The notes: generated by a model from the letters alone, not told the origin. 64,000 bases of DNA from Campylobacter upsaliensis (GCF_900637395.1 NZ_LR134372.1:1488001-1552000); one strand, 5' to 3'. Counted from the stretch's first letter, positions 1 through 9,519 are shown. Program-made: numbers and translations.

Positions 1-2
1 AT

Positions 3-236
3 TTTTACTGCGTTGAAGTGAAAGGGTTAAGTGAGATAAGTGGGAATTTTATGCTAACAGAAAAGGAGTATAATGTTGCACAAAGTTTGCAGGATAAATA
101 TTGCCTTTATATTGTAAGCAACCTTAAAGAAAAACCTAGAGAAAATGTATTTTTTAATCCCATAAAATGCTTTAATTTTGCCAAGCAAAGTAGGCAAATC
201 ACGCAAATAAGCTATCAAGGAAGTTTTAATGTATAA
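3..236 (+). CDS. C-terminal end of a DUF3883-type protein (5' end outside window)
   Basis: The frame is open to the left edge, so only about 77 C-terminal residues are visible. The run EVKG, then F-x-LT-x-E-x-x-x-A, then Y-x-LY-x-V resembles the C-terminal part of DUF3883 ('NO VEIN' C-terminal) domains. These are nuclease-fold-like domains often found at the ends of restriction or defence helicases. A GTG at 18 is a possible start, but the homology begins upstream of it, so I read this as a truncated view of a larger gene. Its stop overlaps the next ATG by 8 nt, which suggests co-transcription. The family call is from memory of the motif. Confidence 0.55.
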   Translation, partial: FYCVEVKGLSEISGNFMLTEKEYNVAQSLQDKYCLYIVSNLKEKPRENVFFNPIKCFNFAKQSRQITQISYQGSFNV

Positions 237-513
237 AATACAAATAGAATATTTAGGCTGTATGCACGAATATATGATGCCAAAACTTATAAAATCTTTT
301 AGTTTTAAATCTAAGCAAGAAGCCTTAGAAAATTATAGAATCTTACTTGCTACTTACCTTGTGGGCTATGGAGTTTTGTGGGATAATATAAGTGAAAAAG
401 AACACGAAAAAAGACTTTTAGCAAAAAGTTTAGAAGAGCTAAGAGATATAGAATCTAAAGCCCTTTTTAATAAAGAGCTAGATTATAAAATAAGCCTTAT
501 GGAGCGTGTATAA
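229..513 (+). CDS. hypothetical protein, 94 aa
   Basis: I do not recognise this protein. It starts with ATG preceded by an AAGGAA-like ribosome site and overlaps the end of the DUF3883 gene by 8 nt. It is mixed hydrophobic and charged, with a Lys/Glu-rich predicted helical C-terminal half and no signal peptide or membrane segment. Its position suggests it is a partner of the upstream defence-type gene, but nothing in the sequence gives a function. Confidence 0.5.
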   Translation: MYKIQIEYLGCMHEYMMPKLIKSFSFKSKQEALENYRILLATYLVGYGVLWDNISEKEHEKRLLAKSLEELRDIESKALFNKELDYKISLMERV

Positions 514-566
514 TATATCTAGCAAAAAAGTTCTTTAATATGTTTTTAAAAAAATTCTAATTTTAA

Positions 567-815
567 ACGATATTCTGGGGGCAGTTTGCAAGTGAATGGT
601 TTCTGGTTATTTTGAGATTAGAGAACAAAATAGAATGGGTGCTAAAGCCTATCAATGAAGTGATAAATTTTTATGGTGGTGAAGTTATGTTTTCTCCGCA
701 AGGAAGCCTTAAGATTGGCAAGGTTACTATGCAAAGAAAAGGTGGCGATGGTGGTAAAGAAAGTGCGAAAATGTTGCAGTTTAAGATTGACCCTTGTAAA
801 TTGCTTCATATCTAA
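567..815 (+). pseudogene. remnant resembling the C-terminus of a type II restriction endonuclease
   Basis: The frame is open from just after a TAA at 564 and gives about 82 residues. The only plausible start is a TTG at 612, with no clear ribosome site. The motif FYGG, then SLKIGK, then QRKGGDGG, then MLQFKI resembles the last part of type II restriction enzymes, which end with a strand carrying 'MLQFKINP'. The catalytic part is absent, and no methyltransferase partner is present in the window. I read it as a decayed fragment; a short intact gene is the alternative. Its stop overlaps the convergent ferredoxin gene by 4 nt. Confidence 0.4.
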
Positions 816-2464
816 CCCCTCATCATAGCCCCTAACATCACCTTAGCCTTGCAGTCCGCACAGCAATATAGGCTTTTAAGCTTGGCTTCATCATTTGCGA
901 ATTTATCTCTCATTAATGAGGCGATTTTCTCCACCGCTTTTTTAGTAGCAAATTCCTTCCCACACTCCACACAAGCAAAAAGCTTATCTTTAGCCAAAGT
1001 GCGAAAGTCAAAATAACTCTTTTCAAGCCTTAGCCCACTACGCTCAAGCTTTAAAGTATCCTTTTCCGCACAGCTTGCCTCGCAGTATCCGCAAGTCGTG
1101 CAAAGGCTAGGGTTAAATTTCAGTGCGTTTTCCTTGCTATCTGCTATTAGCGCACCGACATTACAAGCACCCACACAGGCAAGGCAAAGCGTGCAAGTAT
1201 CGACATTTAATCTTAAATCCCCATAGCGAAGCCATTCTCCACTCTCCACCACGCCTAAATCCTCATCAGCGATTAAATGCCTTAAACGCACGGCAAAATT
1301 TTCCCTATTTGTTTGGGTATGATTATGAAAAGAAAAGTTTAAACCCTCGATAAATTCAAGCTTTGTCAAAGCATTTTCAAGCTCTTTTTCATCACTTGCG
1401 ACAAAAATGGCTTTTTTACCAAATTTGCGTTCAAAAACCGCATTTAAAAGCCTTATCGCCTCAGCACTTCCACGCGAAACAAAATCCGTATAAAAAACAA
1501 GATTAGCCCCACTTGATTGAAGTAAGCTTAAAAAATGCAAATTGGAAAGCCATTTTTCTCCCTCTATCATAAAGGGCAAAACACCCTCTCCAAGCCTTAA
1601 ATTTAAATGCTCTAAAGGCATTTTTTTAGGAATAATGCAAATTTTACTCCCCTCTACAAAATCAAGCATTTTAAAAAAACTATCCCTATTCATCGGCGCG
1701 TAATCAAGCGACCCGCTAGGACACACACTCACGCAACCTCCACAGCCAAGGCAGTCAATTTGAGAAAATTGTAAAATCCTCTCTTCATCGTCCTTTAAAA
1801 TGGCTGTTGTAGGGCAAATTTCCGCACACTTAGCACAATGCTCACTGCGTCTTTTGTGATATTGACAAACGCTAGAATTATAAGTGATGAAAGTTTTAAA
1901 GCTATAATGAGGCGTTTTATCTTGTAAAAAGGTCAAAAGTTCCTTTTCATCTTTAAAATTTGCTAAATCATAGCAGCCACTTTGCCTTTTAAAATCCTGC
2001 CTCTCTTTTTCATACAGCAAAATGTCAAAGTCAAGCTCCACTTCCTCGCCCCCATTTTTAAGCACCGCACACAGCTCCCCCACACTCCCAAACACGCTTA
2101 AAACCTCACTTTCATCAAGGCTTATGACCTTAAATCCCGCTTCTTTTAAAACGCTCTCCCTCGCTTTATCTTCATCTGCGATGATTAAAATACGATTTGT
2201 TATTTCTTTAGTATTTTCAAAGTCAAGTCCGTTTTCATAGGCACTTAGCCTCATCTCATAAAGCTTTAAAACAAGCTTACTTTTTTCTAAAATGCTATCT
2301 TGCGAATTTCTCAAGTAAAAATTAATTTCAGGGGCGTAAATTTCAGCCTTTTGAGACTTATCATTTGTGATTAAAACCTCCTCATTTAAAGGCTTTTCTA
2401 AAAGGGTGATTTTATCATCAAAAGGCTGGGTAAGTTCGTTTTTAATATAAGTAAAATTAAGCAT
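812..2464 (-). CDS. polyferredoxin-like iron-sulfur protein (Cj1377c-type)
   Basis: A 550-residue cytoplasmic protein with several Cys clusters. A Cys-rich site near residue 200 ends in CAKCAEICP. A classical CxxCxxCxxxCP site (CLGCGGCVSVCP) follows near residue 245. Two more 4Fe-4S sites near residues 420-460 read CTLCLACVGAC and CTTCGYCEASC. CxxC pairs near the C-terminus (CVECG and CCADC) could bind zinc or another cluster. The likely role is electron transfer. The gene is divergent from selA-selB, as in C. jejuni, which suggests a link to the selenium-dependent formate dehydrogenase encoded at 52-56 kb. No signal peptide is visible. Its exact redox partner cannot be read from the sequence. 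Confidence 0.75.
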   Translation of the reverse strand: MLNFTYIKNELTQPFDDKITLLEKPLNEEVLITNDKSQKAEIYAPEINFYLRNSQDSILEKSKLVLKLYEMRLSAYENGLDFENTKEITNRILIIADEDKARESVLKEAGFKVISLDESEVLSVFGSVGELCAVLKNGGEEVELDFDILLYEKERQDFKRQSGCYDLANFKDEKELLTFLQDKTPHYSFKTFITYNSSVCQYHKRRSEHCAKCAEICPTTAILKDDEERILQFSQIDCLGCGGCVSVCPSGSLDYAPMNRDSFFKMLDFVEGSKICIIPKKMPLEHLNLRLGEGVLPFMIEGEKWLSNLHFLSLLQSSGANLVFYTDFVSRGSAEAIRLLNAVFERKFGKKAIFVASDEKELENALTKLEFIEGLNFSFHNHTQTNRENFAVRLRHLIADEDLGVVESGEWLRYGDLRLNVDTCTLCLACVGACNVGALIADSKENALKFNPSLCTTCGYCEASCAEKDTLKLERSGLRLEKSYFDFRTLAKDKLFACVECGKEFATKKAVEKIASLMRDKFANDEAKLKSLYCCADCKAKVMLGAMMRG

Positions 2465-2522
2465 ATTCTTTCCTTTTTAAAATTATATGTTAAAATAGGC
2501 TAATATTTTCTTAAGGCTTAAG

Positions 2523-3842
2523 ATGAACGATTTTCAAAAATTCCCACAAATTCAAACCCTGCTTGATGATGAGCGTTTAAGGACTTTTCCCCACACCATT
2601 AAGGCATATTTTACCAAAAAAGTCGTGAGTGAGTGTAAGAAAAATAAGGAATTTTTAGATAAAAATGCCCTTATTTTGAGAATTTTAGATAGGCTTAAGG
2701 AGTATGAAAATAAAGACTTTAACCCTCTCATTAACGCCACAGGCGTGGTAATCCACACAAATTTAGGTAGGAGTATTTTTAATGAAAAGCTTTTTAAAAG
2801 CTGTCAAAAAAACCTTTGTTCTTATACAAATTTGGAATTTAATCTTAAAAGCGGAAAAAGAGGCTCACGCTATGACGCCGTGCTTGAAAAGCTTCAAATT
2901 CTTTTTGAGTGCGAAGATGCCTTAATCGTCAATAATAACGCCGCCGCTGTTTTCTTAGTGCTAAATTCCTTAGCTTTTGGTAAAGAAGTGTTAAGCTCTA
3001 GGGGGGAACTTGTCGAAATCGGGGGCAATTTTAGAATCCCTGAAGTTATCAAAGCAGCAGGTGTAAGCTTAAAAGAGCTAGGCACGAGTAATAAAACTCA
3101 TCTTAAAGACTACGAAAATGCCATCACAAAAGAAACAAAGCTCATTTTAAAAACGCATAAATCAAATTTCACGCTTAAGGGCTTTTGTGAGGAGGTTAGC
3201 ATTAAGGATTTAGGAATTTTAGCAAAGAAAAAAAGACTCATTAGCTATTACGACTTAGGCTCTGGGTGGTGTGAAAAGCTTCCTAAAAGCTTAATTTGTG
3301 ATGAACCCGAAATTAAAAAGCTTGTAAAACAATGCGACCTTTTAAGCTTTAGCGCAGATAAGCTTTTTGGCTCGGCACAAGCTGGCATTATACTTGGTAA
3401 AAAAAGGCTCATCGCAAAACTAAGGCAAAATCAACTTTTAAGAATGCTTCGCATTGATAAACTTAGCCTTATTTTTTTAAATGAAAGCTTAAAGGCGTAT
3501 TTACAAAAAGATTATGATAAAATCCCTACTTTAAGGCTTTTAAATGATGATTTAACGCATATTAAGGCGAAAGCTTTAAGGGTGCAAAAAGAGCTTAAAT
3601 TTAAAAGCGAACTAAAACAAAGCAAAAGCCTAGTAGGTGGTGGCTCACTGCCTGATAAAACGCTTGAAAGTTTTGTTCTAAGCTTTAACGGAAACGCCCT
3701 TAAAATGCAAGAAAATTTAAGAAAACAAGGCATTATCGCAAGGATAGAGGATAAAAATCTAGTGCTTGATTTTAGAAGCATACAAGAAAACGAGCTAGAA
3801 AGGCTAATAAAGCTCATCAATAAAATGGAGAATTTATGCTAA
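2523..3842 (+). CDS. selA: L-seryl-tRNA(Sec) selenium transferase SelA
   Basis: This PLP enzyme converts Ser-tRNA(Sec) to Sec-tRNA(Sec) using selenophosphate. At 439 residues it has the usual length. It carries the SelA signature INATGVVIHTNLGRS near residue 70 and the PLP-lysine region SADKLFGSAQAGI near residue 278. A TAAAAT -10-like box lies about 30 bp upstream, in the gap shared with the divergent polyferredoxin. The stop overlaps the selB start by 7 nt, so the two are translationally coupled. The target in this window is the UGA in fdhA. Confidence 0.97.
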   Translation: MNDFQKFPQIQTLLDDERLRTFPHTIKAYFTKKVVSECKKNKEFLDKNALILRILDRLKEYENKDFNPLINATGVVIHTNLGRSIFNEKLFKSCQKNLCSYTNLEFNLKSGKRGSRYDAVLEKLQILFECEDALIVNNNAAAVFLVLNSLAFGKEVLSSRGELVEIGGNFRIPEVIKAAGVSLKELGTSNKTHLKDYENAITKETKLILKTHKSNFTLKGFCEEVSIKDLGILAKKKRLISYYDLGSGWCEKLPKSLICDEPEIKKLVKQCDLLSFSADKLFGSAQAGIILGKKRLIAKLRQNQLLRMLRIDKLSLIFLNESLKAYLQKDYDKIPTLRLLNDDLTHIKAKALRVQKELKFKSELKQSKSLVGGGSLPDKTLESFVLSFNGNALKMQENLRKQGIIARIEDKNLVLDFRSIQENELERLIKLINKMENLC

Positions 3843-5623
3843 TCATCGGCACAGCAGGACACATCGACCACGGCAAAACCTCACTTATCAAAGCACTTAA
3901 CGGCTTTGAGGGCGATACACTCAAAGAAGAGCAAGAAAGGCAAATCACGCTAAGTCTTAGCTTCTCAAGCTTAGAAACGGAGGGTAAAAAACTCTCTTTC
4001 ATCGACACGCCCGGGCATAAAGACTTACTTAAAACGATGATAAGCGGGGCATTTGCCTTTAATGTTTGCTTGTTTGTTGTGGATATAAATGAGGGCTTAA
4101 AGGCACAAAGCTTGGAACATCTTAGCGTTTTGGAGCTTTTAGGGGTTAAAGACCTCATTTTGGTGTTAAATAAGTGCGATTTATGCGAGGATATAGACGC
4201 TAAAACAAAAGAAATCACCGCCCAACTTTCTCTTAAGCCACTCAAAATTTTTCACACTTCTGTGCGTTCAAATTTAGGCATAGAAAGCCTTAAAAACTAT
4301 CTTTTTTCCCTCCAAGAAAAAGAAAGTAAAGAAGCCATTTTTCGCTTTTATATCGATAGGGTTTTTTCTTTAAAAGGTGTAGGCACCATAGTTACAGGCT
4401 CTTTAAATGAAGGTGAAATTGCTTTAAAAGAAAAAATCATCTGCCTTGACACACAAAAAGAACTCATTGTCAAAAATATCCAAAACCACGACTCAAATTT
4501 AAACGCAATCAAAGCACCCGCCAGAGTTGCACTCAGTTTAAACTGCGATTATAAAAACTTACAAAAAGGCTTTTTGCTTAGTAAAAAAGGTTTTTTCAAG
4601 CCCTTTTTACAAATCGAAGCTTATGTGAAAGCTCCAAATTTAGCTAATCAAAATTATGTCTTTTGTGTCGGCACAAAACAGCTTGAAGTAAAAATTCATA
4701 TCTTAAAAGAGTTAAAAGTAGGAGAGTTTTATGCGGAAATTCGCTTTAAAAAGCCTATGTATTTATGCTTTGATGAGAGATTTATTTTGCTTGAAAATGG
4801 GCGTGTAAAAGGCGGTGGAGTCGTGCTAAATCCCGTAAATGAACCACTTAGCAAAGTGCAAAAATTAAAGCTTTTAGACCTGCTTTTAAATAAGGATTTT
4901 TTAAGAGCCTTCGATCTGCTTAAAAACGCCCATAAAAAAGGTTTTGGACTGCTTTCTAGCTATCAAAGGTTTAAATTAAGCCACACTCAAGCTTTAAATG
5001 TCGCTAACAATCTTCAAAACGCATTTATTGATGAGAAAAATTATAATATCTATGATACAAGCTCTATCAATTTGCTTCAAAACTTAATCCACAAAATTCT
5101 AGCAAAAAACCCCTACGCTATGCTTTCAGCACACTCTTTAGCTCTAAGAAATGCGTGGGCGAGTGAGGGAATTTGTGCTTTTGCTTTAGAAAATATGTCT
5201 ATTTTGGAATTTAAAAATGGGATATTTTTCAAAAAAGGCGTGGAATTTGAAAAGCTACAAGAAAAAAATTCAAACGCCTTATATGAGAAAATCAAAGCCC
5301 AAGCCCTGCAAGTAGAAGCACCCTATAATCTTTATGAGAGCTTAGAGCTTGATAGAAAAAGCGGCGATCTTATGCTTAAAAAACTCACAAAAGAAGGCTT
5401 AGTCGTGCGTTTAGCACATAATCTTTTTATCGATAAAGCCACGCTTTTAAACTTTAAAGAAGAGCTTTTAAATTTACTTAAAAATACAAGCTTAGATGTG
5501 CAAACGATGAAAAATAAATTTAATTTTTCAAGAAAATACGCCATAGCCTATTTAGAATATCTTGACCTTGATGAAAAAGTGGTTAAAAAAGACGAAAAAC
5601 GCTTTTTAAAATCAACTATTTAA
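3836..5623 (+). CDS. selB: selenocysteine-specific elongation factor SelB
   Basis: A 595-residue GTPase that delivers Sec-tRNA(Sec) to in-frame UGA codons. The N-terminal EF-Tu-like G domain has GHIDHGKTSL (G1), DTPGH (G3) and NKCD (G4) within the first 115 residues. EF-Tu-type beta domains follow. The C-terminal region has winged-helix repeats that in SelB bind the SECIS hairpin in the mRNA. It is coupled to selA, and its substrate hairpin is predicted at 53003-53017 in fdhA. Confidence 0.97.
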   Translation: MLIIGTAGHIDHGKTSLIKALNGFEGDTLKEEQERQITLSLSFSSLETEGKKLSFIDTPGHKDLLKTMISGAFAFNVCLFVVDINEGLKAQSLEHLSVLELLGVKDLILVLNKCDLCEDIDAKTKEITAQLSLKPLKIFHTSVRSNLGIESLKNYLFSLQEKESKEAIFRFYIDRVFSLKGVGTIVTGSLNEGEIALKEKIICLDTQKELIVKNIQNHDSNLNAIKAPARVALSLNCDYKNLQKGFLLSKKGFFKPFLQIEAYVKAPNLANQNYVFCVGTKQLEVKIHILKELKVGEFYAEIRFKKPMYLCFDERFILLENGRVKGGGVVLNPVNEPLSKVQKLKLLDLLLNKDFLRAFDLLKNAHKKGFGLLSSYQRFKLSHTQALNVANNLQNAFIDEKNYNIYDTSSINLLQNLIHKILAKNPYAMLSAHSLALRNAWASEGICAFALENMSILEFKNGIFFKKGVEFEKLQEKNSNALYEKIKAQALQVEAPYNLYESLELDRKSGDLMLKKLTKEGLVVRLAHNLFIDKATLLNFKEELLNLLKNTSLDVQTMKNKFNFSRKYAIAYLEYLDLDEKVVKKDEKRFLKSTI

Positions 5624-5660
5624 ATTTCAAATTTATAATGTCAAAAACGAAAGGATACAA

Positions 5661-6374
5661 ATGAAAAAAATTATATTATTAGCAAGTGCTTGTTTAAGCC
5701 TTTTTGCCGCGAGTGATAAAGAAATTTTAGACTTTTACTCTAGCAGTGTTAAAGCACAATTTCCAGACGCAAAACTTAGCATAGTCAAAAGAGAGAAAGT
5801 TGCCGATACGGGCTTTGAAAGCGTAGTGTTAAGCATAGAGGTGCAAGGCGCAAAGCAAGAGGAGGTGCTTTTCACAAAGGATAATTTAATCGTCCCTGAC
5901 ATTATTGATTTAAAGGCAAAAATTTCTTACCGCCAAGAATTTGAAATTAAAAAATTCGAAGAAGCGCGTGAGAATTTTGCCAAAAATGCCAAAAAAGAAG
6001 TGCAAAAAGAAAAAATGATTATCTCTTTAGGGGATAAAACTAAGCCTAGCATTTATGTTTTCTCAGACCCAGAATGCCCTTATTGTATCGAGCAGCTTAA
6101 AAGTATAGAAGAAGAGCTTAAAACCAAGCAAATCAACCTTATCCTAACCCCAGTCGCACACGGAAAAAGTGCTTTTGAAAAATCCGCTTTGATTTATAAA
6201 GAAAGCAAAAATGCCAAAACAGACGCCGAAAAACTTGCCATTTTAAGAAAGTATTTTGACCCAGAGCTTAAAAGCTACCCTAAAATAAGCGAAGCCGAAA
6301 CTAAAGCCATTTTTGAACTTTATAGAAAATATCGCTCCTTAGGACTTGTCGCTACACCGACCATCATAGAATGA
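5661..6374 (+). CDS. periplasmic DsbC/DsbG-like thiol-disulfide protein
   Basis: 237 residues with an N-terminal signal peptide (MKKIILLASACLSLFAAS). An N-terminal DsbC-like part is followed by a thioredoxin-fold domain with an active-site ECPYC motif near residue 140. This fits a periplasmic disulfide isomerase or oxidase acting on envelope proteins, possibly the membrane or periplasmic formate dehydrogenase subunits. The reading frame ends four residues after the cis-proline motif (ATPTIIE), where most family members continue with a beta strand and helix. Its stop overlaps the next ATG in an ATGA. It follows selB by 37 nt. Confidence 0.8.
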   Translation: MKKIILLASACLSLFAASDKEILDFYSSSVKAQFPDAKLSIVKREKVADTGFESVVLSIEVQGAKQEEVLFTKDNLIVPDIIDLKAKISYRQEFEIKKFEEARENFAKNAKKEVQKEKMIISLGDKTKPSIYVFSDPECPYCIEQLKSIEEELKTKQINLILTPVAHGKSAFEKSALIYKESKNAKTDAEKLAILRKYFDPELKSYPKISEAETKAIFELYRKYRSLGLVATPTIIE

Positions 6375-6892
6375 AAAATTTTCTTATCCTTTTCATCGCC
6401 CTCTTTTTAAGTGCTTGCACGAATAAAACTTTCGTGCAAAGTGCCATTGAAACTAACAACGAGGGCGTTTTCATCAAGGCTAAGAAAAATGAAAGCTTTA
6501 AAATCATCTTTCATAACGCCTCCTCCACACAAAGCGAACTTGCTTTTAAACTCTCACAAAGCCTTCAAAATTTAGGTTTGAAAGAGGTAAAAGAAAATCC
6601 AACCTATGAAATTTTACTCAACTACATCGACTTTAAAAAACACTCCTACGCCCAAAGAGTCAGCACTTCAGCCGATTTTTTCTTTAATCTTGACCCCCTT
6701 GAAAGCAAAGGAGAATGGCTAGTGGAGAATTTTTACACCCTGCAAGTTAATATCCAAATTCAAAGCCAAAATGCCACGCAACAAACAAGCCTTTTAGCAA
6801 GGACGGCGTATCTAAGCGATAAAATTCGCTCCCAGCTTTCCTTAGAAGACAAGATTATTGGGCAAATCGTAAGCTTTTTTTATTTTGACTAG
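6371..6892 (+). CDS. outer-membrane-type lipoprotein (Cj1381-like)
   Basis: 173 residues. The N-terminus is a clear lipoprotein signal (hydrophobic stretch then lipobox LSAC, Cys16). The mature part is mixed alpha/beta with no motif I can assign. It is coupled by an ATGA overlap to the DsbC-like gene. Its function is unknown; an envelope role is inferred only from the lipobox. Confidence 0.75.
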   Translation: MKNFLILFIALFLSACTNKTFVQSAIETNNEGVFIKAKKNESFKIIFHNASSTQSELAFKLSQSLQNLGLKEVKENPTYEILLNYIDFKKHSYAQRVSTSADFFFNLDPLESKGEWLVENFYTLQVNIQIQSQNATQQTSLLARTAYLSDKIRSQLSLEDKIIGQIVSFFYFD

Positions 6893-6941
6893 GCACACCC
6901 GCCACCCAAAATTCGCTTTTTATTAAATTTTTGAAAAAAGC

Positions 6942-6970
6942 TATAAACTTTTTTTTAAACTAAACGATAT
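6942..6970 (+). promoter_or_regulatory. sigma28 (FliA)-type promoter of the flagellin gene
   Basis: A CGATAT -10 element lies at 6965-6970 with an AT-rich -35 region (TATAAA at 6942-6947), matching the Campylobacter sigma28 pattern. The transcript would start near 6978 and carry a small hairpin (AAGCTC paired with GAGCTT near 6980-7000) before the AAAAGGA ribosome site at 7011. Confidence 0.7.
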
Positions 6971-7023
6971 AGTGGATAACAAGCTCAAGGATTAGAGCTT
7001 GAATTCATTTAAAAGGATTTAAA

Positions 7024-8862
7024 ATGGGATTTCGTATTAACACAAATGTTGCGGCACTTAACGCTAAAGCTAACTCCGACCTTAATAGCAAGAGCCTAGA
7101 TGCTTCTTTGGCGAGACTAAGTTCTGGTCTTAGAATTAACTCAGCAGCAGATGATGCTTCAGGGATGGCGATAGCGGATTCTTTGCGTTCTCAAGCAGCC
7201 ACTTTAGGGCAAGCTATTAATAATGGTAACGATGCGCTTGGCATTTTGCAAACAGCTGATAAGGCTATGGACGAGCAGCTTAAAATCTTAGATACTATCA
7301 AAACTAAGGCAACTCAAGCAGCTCAAGATGGTCAAAGTCTTAAAACAAGAACTATGCTTCAAGCAGACATCAATAGGCTTATGGAAGAGCTTGACAACAT
7401 CGCTAATACAACTTCCTTTAACGGAAAGCAGCTTTTAAGTGGTGGTTTCATCAATCAAGAGTTTCAAATAGGCTCTAGCTCAAACCAAACCATCAAAGCA
7501 ACTATCGGTGCGACTCAAAGCTCTAAAATCGGTCTTACGAGATTTGAAACGGGTGCGCAAGTCATCACAAGCAGCACGGCTCAAATGACCATTAAAAATT
7601 ATAATGGTATTGACGATTTCAAATTTCAAGCGGTTAAAATCTCTACTTCCGTTGGAACTGGACTTGGTGCTTTAGCTGAAGAGATTAACAGAGTAGCTGA
7701 TAGAACAGGTGTTCGTGCTAGTTTCAATGTCCAAACAGTAGGTGCAAGAACTGTTATGAAAGGCACAACAAATGAAAAATTCGCTATTAATGGCGTAACT
7801 ATCGGCAAAGTGGCATACGAAAATGGGGACAAAAACGGCTCTTTAATCGCCGCTATCAATGCCGTTAAAGATACCACAGGCGTTCAAGCAGCTTTAGATG
7901 AAGAAGGTAAGCTAGTGCTTACTTCAGCTGATGGTCGTGGGATTAAAATCAGTGGCTATATAGGACCTGGTGCTGGCATAGCTATGAATATGATGGAAAA
8001 CTATGGTCGTTTATCCTTAGTGAAAAATGATGGTAGAGATATAGCCATAGAGGGAACTGGCTTTGGCTTTGACAATGATAAACTGGTTTCTCAATCTTCT
8101 GTATCTTTAAGAGAGACTAAGGGTCAAATTTCTAAAGAATTAGCCGAAGCTATGGGCTTTAACTCTGTAGATAGGTTAGGAAGTGTCCAAGTAGGCGTTA
8201 GCGCTCTTTCAGTGCTTGCAGGAACAGGTATGAGTACTATTACTACACTTGTACATAGCAATGGTAGTGGTTTTTCTAAGTGGGTAACTACTAAAATCTC
8301 CAATGTGGGTCAAATGATAGATATAGGACCTGGACTTGGAACACTCTCTACTATGGGAGCAAGACTTTCAGCTTTGGGTATGTCAGGTTTAGCTTCTTTA
8401 CAATTCTCTGCTGTTTATACAGTAGCTTTCAATGCTCTTTCGACAGTGAAAGGAGATTTACAAATAGGCTCTGCTCAAGCGGGTGGTCTTAGTGCTATTT
8501 TATCTCAAATCGGTGTTGTAAGAGAGACAAATAGAACTGATAATATCGGTCAAGTGCAAACTGCAGGTGTAACAACCCTCAAAGGTGCTATGGCGGTAAT
8601 GGATGTAGCTGAAACTGCTATCATCAATCTAGACCAAATCCGTGCGGACATCGGTTCTGTGCAAAATCAAATCTCAGCGACCATTAATAACATTACCGTA
8701 ACTCAGGTCAATGTTAAAGCTGCTGAATCAAATATCCGCGATGTGGATTTTGCAAGTGAAAGTGCAAACTACTCTAAAGCAAATATCCTAGCTCAAAGTG
8801 GAGCTTACGCGATGGCTCAAGCAAATGCTAGCCAGCAAAATGTTTTAAGACTACTTCAGTAG
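7024..8862 (+). CDS. flaA: flagellin
   Basis: A 612-residue flagellin that polymerises into the flagellar filament. The conserved D0/D1 ends are present: an N-terminus starting GFRINTNV and running through the [16 protein letters not shown] motif, and a C-terminus ending in [14 protein letters not shown]. The central D2/D3 part is long and rich in Ser, Thr, Gly and Val, with the Ser/Thr sites that Campylobacter glycosylates with pseudaminic-type sugars. It is longer than the roughly 572-residue C. jejuni FlaA. It stands alone here, with no tandem flaB next to it, between the sel cluster and luxS. It has its own sigma28-type promoter and a strong terminator. Confidence 0.95.
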   Translation: MGFRINTNVAALNAKANSDLNSKSLDASLARLSSGLRINSAADDASGMAIADSLRSQAATLGQAINNGNDALGILQTADKAMDEQLKILDTIKTKATQAAQDGQSLKTRTMLQADINRLMEELDNIANTTSFNGKQLLSGGFINQEFQIGSSSNQTIKATIGATQSSKIGLTRFETGAQVITSSTAQMTIKNYNGIDDFKFQAVKISTSVGTGLGALAEEINRVADRTGVRASFNVQTVGARTVMKGTTNEKFAINGVTIGKVAYENGDKNGSLIAAINAVKDTTGVQAALDEEGKLVLTSADGRGIKISGYIGPGAGIAMNMMENYGRLSLVKNDGRDIAIEGTGFGFDNDKLVSQSSVSLRETKGQISKELAEAMGFNSVDRLGSVQVGVSALSVLAGTGMSTITTLVHSNGSGFSKWVTTKISNVGQMIDIGPGLGTLSTMGARLSALGMSGLASLQFSAVYTVAFNALSTVKGDLQIGSAQAGGLSAILSQIGVVRETNRTDNIGQVQTAGVTTLKGAMAVMDVAETAIINLDQIRADIGSVQNQISATINNITVTQVNVKAAESNIRDVDFASESANYSKANILAQSGAYAMAQANASQQNVLRLLQ

Positions 8863-8883
8863 CTTAAAGCTTTCAATAATCCC

Positions 8884-8927
8884 AAGCGAGGCTTTCACGC
8901 TCTTAGCGTGGGCTTCGCTTTTTTTAT
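8884..8927 (+). terminator. rho-independent terminator after flagellin
   Basis: A long GC-rich stem, AGCGAGGCTTTCACGC against GCGTGGGCTTCGCT with a TCTTA loop, is followed by a run of seven T residues. It ends the flagellin transcript 20 nt after the stop codon. Confidence 0.9.
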
Positions 8928-8941
8928 TCTCCAAAAAATGC

Positions 8942-8947
8942 TATAAT
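8942..8947 (+). promoter_or_regulatory. sigma70 -10 box (TATAAT) of luxS
   Basis: A perfect TATAAT lies 31 bp upstream of the luxS ATG, just after the flagellin terminator. Campylobacter sigma70 promoters rely mainly on the -10 box and usually lack a clear -35 box, so this alone is a reasonable promoter call. Confidence 0.6.
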
Positions 8948-8977
8948 CTACAAAATTTACATACCAAAGGAGTTAAA

Positions 8978-9472
8978 ATGCCTCTACTAGATAGTTTCAA
9001 GGTCGACCATACTAAAATGCCTGCCCCTGCCGTGCGTCTTGCTAAGATGATGAAAACGCCAAAGGGTGATGATATTTGTGTTTTTGATTTGCGTTTTTGC
9101 ATACCTAATAAGGACTTAATGAGTGAAAAAGGCACGCACACTTTAGAGCATTTATTTGCCGGCTTTATGAGGGACCATTTAAATTCAAATTCGGTAGAAA
9201 TTATCGACATTTCACCTATGGGCTGTCGCACGGGCTTTTATATGAGCTTAATAGGAACGCCCGATGAAATCACTGTGGCAAAAGCGTGGGAAGAAAGTAT
9301 GAAAGATGTTTTAAATGTGCAAGATGAAAGCAAAATCCCAGAGCTTAATATCTATCAATGCGGAACTTGCAAAATGCACTCTTTAGATGAAGCCAAGCAA
9401 ATCGCTCAAAAAGTTTTAAATTCGAGCATAGGCGTGATGAGTAACGAAGAATTAAAACTTGAAAATGTTTAA
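8978..9472 (+). CDS. luxS: S-ribosylhomocysteine lyase LuxS
   Basis: 164 residues, the normal length. LuxS cleaves S-ribosylhomocysteine to homocysteine and the AI-2 precursor DPD. The metal-binding [12 protein letters not shown] motif near residue 55 and the QCGTCKMHS segment near residue 128 with the catalytic and metal Cys region are present. The start follows an AAGGAG site. It stands directly upstream of metE and metF, so its product homocysteine feeds the next step encoded here. Confidence 0.97.
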   Translation: MPLLDSFKVDHTKMPAPAVRLAKMMKTPKGDDICVFDLRFCIPNKDLMSEKGTHTLEHLFAGFMRDHLNSNSVEIIDISPMGCRTGFYMSLIGTPDEITVAKAWEESMKDVLNVQDESKIPELNIYQCGTCKMHSLDEAKQIAQKVLNSSIGVMSNEELKLENV

Positions 9473-9475
9473 AAT

Positions 9476-9512
9476 TTAGCCCTTGTTTAAGGGTTAAGTT
9501 TATTTTAATGTA
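9476..9512 (+). terminator. terminator after luxS
   Basis: A CCCTT / AAGGG stem with a GTTT loop, extended by A-T pairs, is followed by a T-rich stretch. It separates luxS from the metE leader. The stem is short, so termination may be partial. Confidence 0.55.
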
Positions 9513-9519
9513 TTTTTAA

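Noticed and set aside
1123-1353. A 76-codon plus-strand ORF
   Set aside because: It is antisense to the Cys-rich part of the polyferredoxin gene, with low-quality composition.
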